Source: JAAYAY01 sp964429355
GTDB taxonomy: Bacteria > Planctomycetota > Planctomycetia > Pirellulales > Thermoguttaceae
Length of the DNA stretch: 39,670 nucleotides
Reading direction: 5' to 3'
Assembly (NCBI GenBank): GCA_964429355.1
Contig: CAYSCH010000036.1
Coordinates: 1 to 39,670 of the forward strand
The position numbers and the translations under genes are program-made. Positions 20,983 to 27,940 of this stretch are shown here, in pieces (the stretch's first letter is position 1; every line of letters starts with the position of its first letter). The notes under the pieces are model-generated. The model did no database searches and was not told where the DNA came from. It saw nothing but the letters and a program-made list of their open reading frames with translations.

Positions 20983-22296
20983 CTAAGCAGCACGGACGAT
21001 CGCGGCACTAGCCTGCCCCTGGGGGGTGACGTTCAGATTGACGAACGAACTGCCTGGATTGGATACGTCGTTCTTGGCGATTAGGACAGGACACTCGGGA
21101 TCCAGCGTTTCGTGGTTGAGTACGGGGAAAAGCCAACCGTGCCTGAGTGCGAGAATTCCTGCAATCAGCTCTACCATACCGCTCCCTGCGCCCAGATTGC
21201 CGAAATAGCTTTTGGCGGCTGTTACCGGGATGCCGTTCGTATCGGCTCCGAGGACACTTTCGATCGCCTGCGCCTCCTCCGAGTCACAACTTTGGGTGCT
21301 CAGGCCGTGGGCTTGTACGTGACCGAGAGACCGGGTCGAAACACCGGTTACCCTGAGCGCCGATGACAACGCCGTCGCAAGGGCGATACCGCGTCGCGCG
21401 ACCAACTTCGGGCCAACGGACGCCGAACAGGCCGTTCCCAGGACTTCGCCATAGATTTCCGCCCCACGCTTCTCCGCCCGGGCTCGCTCTTCGAGTATGA
21501 TCGCACCCGCCCCCTCTCCCAGTACCATGCCGTTCCGGTTGCGGTCAAACGGGCGACTGGCCTTCTCGGGTGGACCATTGCGGTCCGCCAGCTCTTCGTT
21601 CTGGACCACGTGAATCATTTTCATGGGATGAAGTCGCGTTCCTGTGGCGCCGGCAATCATCACGTCGGCTCGGTCGCGCGCGATGGCCTGGTAGGCTTCA
21701 CCCAGGGCAACATTGGGAACGGCCTCACGAAGCGTGAGCGAGTTGTTTGGGCCCCGCAAGTCATTGTAAATCGCCACGTGACTCGCCGGCATGTTTGGCA
21801 GATCCTTCAGCAACCACAAGGGGGACATCTTGGGCATTCCATCCCGCGGCCATCGCCGAAAATCAAACTCGCCGTCTTCGCCCAGGCAGTGCAACACACC
21901 CTCCGTAAATTCCTCGGCGAGGGTCAGCATATAGTCGCTTCCAAATGCGACGCCCGTACGTTCCGGTTCGAAATCCCCTGGGGCAAGGCCGGCATGAGCA
22001 CGGGCCTTCTGGGCCACGGCCACGCCCATCTGGCACTCGCGGCACATGACTTTGAGCCCCTTCCGGATCGCCTTCTTCTGTTCGTTTTCCAGCGGTCCGA
22101 AATCCTCGATCTGTCCCCGAAATCCCCTGGCTTCTGCCGCGAATGCCATCGGGAAAGCGTCCGCCGGAAGGGAGGTCAGCCCCCCCACGCCACTTCGGCC
22201 CTGACGCAGTGAATCCCAGAATTCCTCCAGCGAATTTCCCGTGGGACTGACCAGTCCCATTCCGGTAATCACAACCTGCCGAAGATCTACCGTCAT
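20983..22296 (-). CDS. ketosynthase homologue (FabF-like) with Glu in place of catalytic Cys
   Basis: ATG 22296 (MTVDLRQVVITGMGLVSPTG) matches the family start and gives 437 residues. It has the thiolase-fold ketosynthase architecture and end-to-end similarity to FabF, but the active site is changed. At the nucleophile (FabF GPNAGVATAC163), this protein reads GPNNSLTLRE191, so Cys becomes Glu. The first His is kept (QAHGLST, His330, FabF His303). The second is lost (KSYFGN, Asn367, FabF His340). It cannot condense acyl chains by the usual mechanism. It resembles chain-length-factor (KS-beta) subunits of type II polyketide synthases, where Cys is usually Gln, and may pair with the active FabF at 23923-25173. 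A candidate promoter lies at 22482-22510. Confidence 0.85.
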   Translation of the reverse strand: MTVDLRQVVITGMGLVSPTGNSLEEFWDSLRQGRSGVGGLTSLPADAFPMAFAAEARGFRGQIEDFGPLENEQKKAIRKGLKVMCRECQMGVAVAQKARAHAGLAPGDFEPERTGVAFGSDYMLTLAEEFTEGVLHCLGEDGEFDFRRWPRDGMPKMSPLWLLKDLPNMPASHVAIYNDLRGPNNSLTLREAVPNVALGEAYQAIARDRADVMIAGATGTRLHPMKMIHVVQNEELADRNGPPEKASRPFDRNRNGMVLGEGAGAIILEERARAEKRGAEIYGEVLGTACSASVGPKLVARRGIALATALSSALRVTGVSTRSLGHVQAHGLSTQSCDSEEAQAIESVLGADTNGIPVTAAKSYFGNLGAGSGMVELIAGILALRHGWLFPVLNHETLDPECPVLIAKNDVSNPGSSFVNLNVTPQGQASAAIVRAA

Positions 22297-22481
22297 GATT
22301 CTGCCTGGGGTGTGGAGCGTTGCCGGTAAAAGTTGGGTCTCCATGATCGGAGGTTGGAGAACCGGCATCGGCACGACATTCGTGCCCGGCCCGGACAGGG
22401 ACTCCGAGGCGCTCAAGATCAGGCCCTGTCCATCTCTGTTCCGTTTGATTTCGTGGCGGTCAATGATACGCCAGAGTTCGC

Positions 22482-22510
22482 ATTTTACCCGGACGACCTC
22501 AAATCGTCGA
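22482..22510 (-). promoter_or_regulatory. candidate promoter of the ketosynthase homologue
   Basis: Read leftward, TCGACG (22510-22505) and TAAAAT (22487-22482) are 17 bases apart. The -35 matches 4/6 and the -10 5/6. Transcription would begin near 22475, leaving a leader of about 180 bases. Confidence 0.35.
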
Positions 22511-22548
22511 GATGGAGGGGAGGTTGGCTTTGAGCCTGTCAGCCCGGC

Positions 22549-22579
22549 GCCCTATCGGGCACCCGCTGCCTGATAGGGC
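22549..22579. terminator. strong hairpin at the end of the secretin-like gene
   Basis: GCCCTATC (22549-22556) and GATAGGGC (22572-22579) pair perfectly, and the enclosed GGCA/TGCC can extend the stem past one mismatch, leaving a five-base loop. The structure covers the stop codon of the leftward gene ending at 22552. There is no T-run, so termination would depend on a factor. Confidence 0.4.
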
Positions 22580-23766
22580 CGTGTCGCGGTTTGTGCCGCG
22601 GAGGCGGTGACAGCCGAGGCTTGCCTGGCCTCGATGAATACCAGGAGATCCCCTCGGTTGTCGCCTGGTGCCACACCAGGAATCGGGAGCCCCGGCACAA
22701 GGGGCTTGGTCTCCGAGGAAACCGGCAGCGGCACCATGCGCAAGCCTATCAGCAAGACCTGGCCTTGTGGCCAGCGAAACCGTTCGTGAAGCTGGAAATG
22801 GGCCAATTGAGGTACGTCGATCTTGGTACGCTGGCGTGGCGCCACGGCTGTGGGAACATCCAGCATGACCGGCACCATTTTCTCCACTTGATCGATCTGG
22901 CACTTCACAATGGCGTCGACAGATGTCCGGTCGATCGACAGGAGCGGACTGAACTCGAGCGAGAATCCTTCGTCAACCACGGCGGTTTCGGCCTGATATC
23001 CAGGCCAACTGCTGCCCGTCAGCCGAACGTCGCGGACATAGTATTGGCTTCGAGTGGACGATACCGTCGTAGATTGACCGTTGCTGACGACCTGCTGGGG
23101 CGAGCTATGCTCCCGGAAATCAGATCGCCGGCGCAATTCTGCCACCAGGTTGACCGCGGCCTCTCTTTGCAGAATCCACGCCTGTGCGCCGGGCGTCTGG
23201 ATTTGGATTGGCTGGAGGACATTCTGCGCGCGGGCCCGCCAGTTCGGGCTGCCGATCGTTGCGACGCGAAGAGAGAAATCATTCGAGTTCGCATCATTGC
23301 TTACGAACCGGTCGACGATGTCGGCAACGATCTTCTGCATCTCCGGCGTGTGATAGACGCACAGGCTACGGCGGTTGGCACTGAGAATGGCCAGCGGCTC
23401 CGTGTGCCATGCTTCGTAGCCGGTTTCCTGAAGGATCCAATCGACAAGGGCCTGTTCAGGACGGTTCGTTGAGGCCACTTGAAGTGTATAGGGGCTGATA
23501 TCGTACTCGCGCCAGAGTTGCCCGTGTTCGTTGGGAAGGGCGCCCTGGCTCATGCTGACTCGCGCGGCTCTGGGGCGGTCCGGCTCCGGTGCGGACGTGG
23601 CGGTTGGGGTGTCCGGTTCCGGGCGCGTCGGTTCTGCGCTGGCGGTTGGTGAACCCTGCCCCGCGGTCCGCCAGTCGTCGCGGGCCTCGTTTTGAGCCAG
23701 CACCTGGGACGCCATGAGCAGAGTTGCCGTCGCGAGCAGAACGATCCTAGTTGTTGTCGAATCCAT
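22552..23766 (-). CDS. secreted protein with secretin-like C-terminal region, function unknown
   Basis: This gene encodes 404 residues from ATG 23766. A signal peptide is clear (RIVLLATATLLMASQVLAQ), then a Pro/Thr/Glu-rich linker to ~residue 70. Residues ~90-170 look like a small alpha/beta N-domain (YDISPYTLQVASTNRPEQAL and EMQKIVADIVDRFVS, as in secretin N-domains). The C-terminal half has the beta pattern of secretin and type II/III secretion proteins: VVDEGFSLEFSPLLSIDRTS, then KIDVPQLAHFQLHERFRWPQ and GQVLLIGLRMVP. The length is far below a full secretin and the multimerisation core is not convincingly complete. A pore role is not claimed. It lies between the fatty-acid genes and the Glu-ketosynthase, with its own promoter. 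Confidence 0.72.
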   Translation of the reverse strand: MDSTTTRIVLLATATLLMASQVLAQNEARDDWRTAGQGSPTASAEPTRPEPDTPTATSAPEPDRPRAARVSMSQGALPNEHGQLWREYDISPYTLQVASTNRPEQALVDWILQETGYEAWHTEPLAILSANRRSLCVYHTPEMQKIVADIVDRFVSNDANSNDFSLRVATIGSPNWRARAQNVLQPIQIQTPGAQAWILQREAAVNLVAELRRRSDFREHSSPQQVVSNGQSTTVSSTRSQYYVRDVRLTGSSWPGYQAETAVVDEGFSLEFSPLLSIDRTSVDAIVKCQIDQVEKMVPVMLDVPTAVAPRQRTKIDVPQLAHFQLHERFRWPQGQVLLIGLRMVPLPVSSETKPLVPGLPIPGVAPGDNRGDLLVFIEARQASAVTASAAQTATRPYQAAGAR

Positions 23767-23879
23767 TCTTCAGCCTCCATGCCGAAGCCTTGCGGAAAGG
23801 GAGCAATCGGCCGGTCGCAAATCACGCACTTTCGACGCCAGCGGAACTCGAGCGCGAGATGCCCGCCCGATGAGGCGGC

Positions 23880-23908
23880 AATATAGGCAGGATCGCCGTA
23901 TGAGGCAA
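23880..23908 (-). promoter_or_regulatory. promoter of the secretin-like gene
   Basis: Read leftward, TTGCCT (23908-23903) and TATATT (23885-23880) are separated by exactly 17 bases. They lie immediately after the fabF stop codon. The predicted transcript starts near 23873 with a leader of about 107 bases, separating this gene from the fab operon. Confidence 0.6.
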
Positions 23909-23922
23909 TAGCGATGCGGTTT

Positions 23923-25173
23923 TCAGGCCACGCCGTTACGAAGGGTCCCGGCCACCACCGAAACGTTGTGTCCACCAAAGCCGAAACTGTTGGACATGAC
24001 CGCGTCGATCTTGCGCTCGCGAGGCGTGTTCGGAGTGTAATCCAGATCACAATCCGGATCGGGAGTCTCGTAATTGATGGTCGGCGGGCAGGTATTGCGG
24101 CAAAGTGCCAGAACTGACAGCACCATTTCGATGCCGCCGCTGGCACCGAGGGTATGCCCAATCTGGCTCTTGGTGCTGGAGACGCTGATTTTCTTGGCGT
24201 CTTCTCCGAAGACCGCCTTGATTGCCTGGGTCTCCGCCTTATCGCCCAACGGAGTACTTGTCCCATGGGCGTTGATGTACTGGATCTGATCGGTGCGCAA
24301 GTGGGCGTCCTTCAGGGCCAGGCTCATTGCTTTGGCAGCGCCCACGCCGTGCGGATCTGGCTGCGTGATGTGGCCACCGTCGGCGCTGACGCCACACCCG
24401 AGCACCTCGGCGAGGATTGTGGCTCCCCGCGCCTTGGCGTGCTCCAACTCCTCGAATACCAGAATTCCGGCACCTTCGCTCAAAACGAAGCCATCGCGAT
24501 CCTTGTCGAAAGGACGACTGGCACGGGTGGGGTCGTCGTTTCGTTCGGAAAGTGCCCGGAGGGCACAGAACGCGCTCATCCCGATCGGAGTCACGGCAGC
24601 TTCGCTCCCGCCGGTGACGACGACTTCCGCCTCGTCGTACTGAATGGCCTTGAACGCATCCGCCATCGCATTGGATGCGCTGGCGCACGCCGTGGCCACT
24701 CCCGCGTTCGGACCGCGAAGCCCGAACAGAATGGAGACGTGCCCGCTGGCCGCATTGAGCATCATCTTGGGAATCGTGAAAGCCGAGACCTTGTCAGGTC
24801 CCTTTTGCAGCAGTCGTTGATGCTGCACCTCGATCTCCCGCAAACCGCCCACTCCCGACCCGATAATGGCACCGCAGCGATAAGGGTCTTCCTTGGAGAA
24901 GTCAAGTCCGGAATAGTCCACGGCGTCCTTGGCCGCGGCAACCGCAAATTGGGCAAAACGGTCCAGCCGTTTCGACTCCTTCTGCGGCAGGTATCGATCG
25001 CACGACCAGTTGCAGACTTCACCGCCGATCCTGCTGCGAAACAGGGAGAAGTCAAAACTCTCGACAATCCGGATACCACTCTCGCCGTTGCAGATACGGG
25101 TCCAGAGATCTTCGACTTCGCAGCTCAGCGGGGTGACGACACCCATGCCGGTTATGACAACTCGACGTTTCAT
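23923..25173 (-). CDS. fabF: 3-oxoacyl-[acyl-carrier-protein] synthase II
   Basis: FabF condenses malonyl-ACP with acyl-ACP in each elongation round of type II fatty-acid synthesis. ATG 25173 (MKRRVVITGMGVVTPLSCEV) gives 416 residues. The upstream 26 codons have no family counterpart. All catalytic residues are in the E. coli positions: Cys163 (GVATACASASNAM), His303 (INAHGTSTPLGD) and His340 (TKSQIGHTLGASGG). It follows acpP by 131 bases, the standard fab order. It is the catalytically complete partner to compare with the Glu-containing homologue encoded 1.6 kb downstream. Confidence 0.97.
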   Translation of the reverse strand: MKRRVVITGMGVVTPLSCEVEDLWTRICNGESGIRIVESFDFSLFRSRIGGEVCNWSCDRYLPQKESKRLDRFAQFAVAAAKDAVDYSGLDFSKEDPYRCGAIIGSGVGGLREIEVQHQRLLQKGPDKVSAFTIPKMMLNAASGHVSILFGLRGPNAGVATACASASNAMADAFKAIQYDEAEVVVTGGSEAAVTPIGMSAFCALRALSERNDDPTRASRPFDKDRDGFVLSEGAGILVFEELEHAKARGATILAEVLGCGVSADGGHITQPDPHGVGAAKAMSLALKDAHLRTDQIQYINAHGTSTPLGDKAETQAIKAVFGEDAKKISVSSTKSQIGHTLGASGGIEMVLSVLALCRNTCPPTINYETPDPDCDLDYTPNTPRERKIDAVMSNSFGFGGHNVSVVAGTLRNGVA

Positions 25174-25304
25174 GAAAAACCGAATACAAATCGTGGGATT
25201 GAGGAGCGAACACCGAAAAAAAGGTGAGGAGTTCGCCGTGCCGCTCGCCAACGCTCAGGGTCGCGGCACGGAAGAAATCTCACGGGAACGCCCGACGTCA
25301 ATGA

Positions 25305-25550
25305 CTATTCGTTGGCGTCCACGGCCTCTTGGATATGGTCGATCGCTTGTCCGACCGTCTGGATCTTCTCGGCTGCATCATCCGGGATGTTGATGTCGAA
25401 CTCTTCCTCCAGTTCCATCACCAACTCGACGGTGTCGAGTGAGTCCGCTCCCAAGTCGTTCACGAAATGGGTTTCGCGTTTCACCTGTCCTCGATCGACG
25501 CCCAATTGCTCGGTCACAATGTCAATCACTCGTTCTTCAACTGAGGCCAC
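25305..25550 (-). CDS. acpP: acyl carrier protein
   Basis: ACP carries growing acyl chains on a phosphopantetheine arm. GTG 25550 lies nine bases after a perfect AGGAGG (25565-25560) and gives 81 residues; the 18 upstream codons are unlikely. The attachment site is Ser37 in NDLGADSLDTVELVMELEEE. The protein is acidic and of normal length. It sits between fabG and fabF, with its own promoter at 25695-25723, which fits the high demand for ACP. Confidence 0.97.
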   Translation of the reverse strand: MASVEERVIDIVTEQLGVDRGQVKRETHFVNDLGADSLDTVELVMELEEEFDINIPDDAAEKIQTVGQAIDHIQEAVDANE

Positions 25551-25694
25551 CGTTACGGTCCTCCTAGCTTGCTCTTGAAAGGGCGGCCACATGGGCCGCA
25601 TCAATACAGAATCTGTCCAAAATCCAATAATGCGAGACGATGCCTATCCCAAGTGCCCATGAGACTCTGTCTCGCCTTCCGACCAGACCCAAAA

Positions 25695-25723
25695 GATATA
25701 GCGAGTTTTGGCACTGTTGTCTA
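25695..25723 (-). promoter_or_regulatory. candidate acpP promoter
   Basis: Read leftward, TAGACA (25723-25718, 5/6 match) and TATATC (25700-25695, 4/6) are 17 bases apart, inside the 206-base gap between fabG and acpP. Transcription would begin near 25688. Confidence 0.5.
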
Positions 25724-25756
25724 TATCAAGGCCTGTACTTGGGGAAACTGCGCGGA

Positions 25757-26530
25757 CTAGACCGTCAGCCCTCCATCGACTACCAACACGTGGCCGGTAA
25801 TGAAACTGGCCGCCTCGCTGGCGAGAAAAAGAACGGCGTCTGCCACATCCTGGGGGGAGCCAAGCCTGCCCAGGGGTGTCTCTGCCTTGATTTGCTCAAG
25901 CACTTCTTCACCGAGCTTCGCGGCCATGTCCGTGGCAATGAACCCTGGAGCGACGGCGTTGACGGTGATATTGCGTTTCGACAACTCGCGGGAGACGGTG
26001 CGAGTCAGACCGATGACGCCAGCTTTGGAGGCCGAGTAGTTCACCTGGCCTGGATTACCCATCATACCGGAAACGCTGGCAATGTTGATGATGCGGCCGC
26101 GCTTGCCTTTCGACATGTATTTGGACGCGGCACGGGTGAACAGGAATGTCCCCCGGAGATTGATTCCGAGGACTAGATCCCATTCTTCATCTTTCATGCG
26201 CATGATCAGGTTGTCGCGAGTCACCCCGGCGTTGTTGACCAGGATATCCAGCCGGCCGAACTGTTTCGCGATTGCCTGAACGACCTCCGTCACTCGCTGG
26301 CTGTCGGTGACGTCGCAAGGGAAGGCCGCGGCCTTACCACCCGACTCCTGGAGGGACCGCACGCTCTCGTTGAGCAGTTCCTCATTGACGTCGATGCACG
26401 CAACGATCGCGCCGCTGGCTGCCAGGTCGCGAGCGATGGTCTGGCCGAGACCTCGCCCGGCTCCCGTAACAATCGCAACTTGATCGGTCAAATCGACCGT
26501 GAGGCGGCGCTGTGTCGTTTCACTAATCAT
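25757..26530 (-). CDS. fabG: 3-oxoacyl-[acyl-carrier-protein] reductase
   Basis: FabG reduces 3-oxoacyl-ACP with NADPH. ATG 26530 gives 257 residues and lies two bases after the fabD stop codon. It is a classical short-chain dehydrogenase: TGAGRGLGQ (22-30) for the nucleotide, NNAGVTRDN (99-107), Ser152, Tyr165 and Lys169 (VNYSASKAG) as the catalytic set, and a final GHVLVVDGGLTV. The start MISETTQRRLTVDLTDQVAI carries about ten residues more than E. coli FabG. Translation is probably coupled to fabD. Confidence 0.96.
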   Translation of the reverse strand: MISETTQRRLTVDLTDQVAIVTGAGRGLGQTIARDLAASGAIVACIDVNEELLNESVRSLQESGGKAAAFPCDVTDSQRVTEVVQAIAKQFGRLDILVNNAGVTRDNLIMRMKDEEWDLVLGINLRGTFLFTRAASKYMSKGKRGRIINIASVSGMMGNPGQVNYSASKAGVIGLTRTVSRELSKRNITVNAVAPGFIATDMAAKLGEEVLEQIKAETPLGRLGSPQDVADAVLFLASEAASFITGHVLVVDGGLTV

Positions 26531-26532
26531 GG

Positions 26533-27441
26533 CTACACTTCCGTCGTTTGGCACGAGGTCTTGCGGTCGATCCGACGCAGCAAACCGCGAAGGACTCTCC
26601 CGGGTCCAATCTCGTGAAACTGGTCGAATCCCTGGTCCAACAGATATCGCATCGAGTCTTCCCACATTACCGGTTGGAGCACCTGCTGGATCAACAGTCG
26701 GCGAATCTCGTTCGGGTCATCGTGAGGTCTTGCATCCACATTCGAAACGACCGGGATCTTTGGCCTCCGCAACGTGACCCGATCGAGAGCCTCGGCTAAA
26801 CGCTGGTCCGCAGGCCGCATGATCCGCGTGTGGAAGGCACCGGCAACGGCCAGCGGCACCGCCTTCATCGCTCCGGCCTGCTGGGCCATCTCCGCGGCCC
26901 GCAAACAGGCTGCGTTGCTCCCGGAAATGACCACGTTTCCCGGGCAGAGCAAGTTGGCAATCTCCAGGATGTCGTCGCCTCGTGCCTTGTCGCACAGGGC
27001 TTCGACTTCCACTCGCTCCAACCCCAGAATACTCACCATGCCACTCGGGGTGGCGTCGGCAGCTTCCTGCATCGCTGCACCGCGTTTCTGCACCAAGGTC
27101 AGCCCGGATTCGAAATCCAGCACACCGGCGAAAACCATGGCCGTGTATTCGCCCAGGCTCAGCCCGGCTGCGGACTCACAGGCAAGAACGACGTCCGGTG
27201 ACTCGGAACGGAGCGACTCCAGGGCGGCCAGACTCGTCACAAACAGCGCCGGTTGACTGCAGATCGTTGAATCCAGTTGATCGGCAGGGCCCTCGAAGCA
27301 CAGCTTCGCCAAATCGTAACCGAGGATCTCCGCTGCCCGATCATACAACTGCCGCGCCGCAGGAACAGACTCGTGAAGCCGCCTGCCCATTCCGACAGTC
27401 TGAGCGCCTTGGCCAGGAAAAAGGAATGCGATTCGACTCAC
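26533..27441 (-). CDS. fabD: malonyl-CoA:ACP transacylase
   Basis: FabD loads malonate from CoA onto ACP. The gene encodes 302 residues beginning MSRIAFLFPGQGAQTVGMG, the standard family start. The nucleophile is Ser95 in GLSLGEYTA and the catalytic His is His204 (AGAFHTRIMRP). The Arg of the malonyl-binding site is expected at LVQKRGAAMQ (Arg120). It begins 26 bases after the rpmF stop codon, in the same transcription unit, without plsX and fabH between them. Confidence 0.96.
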   Translation of the reverse strand: MSRIAFLFPGQGAQTVGMGRRLHESVPAARQLYDRAAEILGYDLAKLCFEGPADQLDSTICSQPALFVTSLAALESLRSESPDVVLACESAAGLSLGEYTAMVFAGVLDFESGLTLVQKRGAAMQEAADATPSGMVSILGLERVEVEALCDKARGDDILEIANLLCPGNVVISGSNAACLRAAEMAQQAGAMKAVPLAVAGAFHTRIMRPADQRLAEALDRVTLRRPKIPVVSNVDARPHDDPNEIRRLLIQQVLQPVMWEDSMRYLLDQGFDQFHEIGPGRVLRGLLRRIDRKTSCQTTEV

Positions 27442-27467
27442 GGTGATTCAAACCCCGAAGGCCGCGG

Positions 27468-27647
27468 CTAGGATTCGGTTTCAACAACCTTGCGCCCCAT
27501 ATAGTGGCCACAATTCGGGCACACCACATGGGAAGGCACAGCTGTGCTGCACTCGGGGCAATAGTTCAGTTGCGGCGCCTTCTTGTGGTCGTGAGAGCGA
27601 CGCGTTCCCGTCCGGGAATTCGAATGCTTGCGTTTGGGGACTGCCAT
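27468..27647 (-). CDS. rpmF: 50S ribosomal protein L32
   Basis: The small basic protein of 59 residues begins MAVPKRKHSNSRTGTRRSHD, the hallmark of L32. It has two CXXC knuckles (CPEC and CPNC) for zinc. ATG 27647 is only two bases after AGGA, a tight ribosome-binding site; the 63 upstream codons are not L32-like. rpmF heads the fab operon as in many bacteria, tying ribosome and membrane synthesis. A strong promoter lies at 27836-27864; a weaker second one (TTCGAC, 18 bases, TATTCT) may lie about 100 bases before the gene. Confidence 0.96.
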   Translation of the reverse strand: MAVPKRKHSNSRTGTRRSHDHKKAPQLNYCPECSTAVPSHVVCPNCGHYMGRKVVETES

Positions 27648-27835
27648 TTCCTGTACTCGTGAAGAAAAATGCCTCTGGGCGTGTGTCCTTCGGCCTCTGC
27701 GCGACGCCGGCAGCCGAAAGGTTGGGAGACATGGCCTGCGCGAAGAATACCGCATCCGCCCGGCCAAGTCGAACGATGGAGATCGGCGAACGCCACCCCT
27801 AGTCTGGCGATGTTTCGCGACGACGCAAACCAGCA

Positions 27836-27864
27836 AGTTTAGAGGGCCTTCGCCACCCTGTCAA
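27836..27864 (-). promoter_or_regulatory. strong promoter of the rpmF-fab operon
   Basis: Read leftward, a perfect TTGACA (27864-27859) and TAAACT (27841-27836, 5/6) are separated by 17 bases. This is the best -35 in the window. Transcription would start near 27829, giving a leader of about 180 bases before rpmF. Confidence 0.75.
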
Positions 27865-27940
27865 CTGATCAACCCTCTTGGCTCGCAGGATCTACGCCCC
27901 ATTTTGCCTATCCAGCAACAGAAACCACCATTGAAGGGGG

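Noticed and set aside
24154..25227. 357-residue plus-strand frame opposite fabF
   Set aside because: Antisense of a gene with complete catalytic residues; no start signals.
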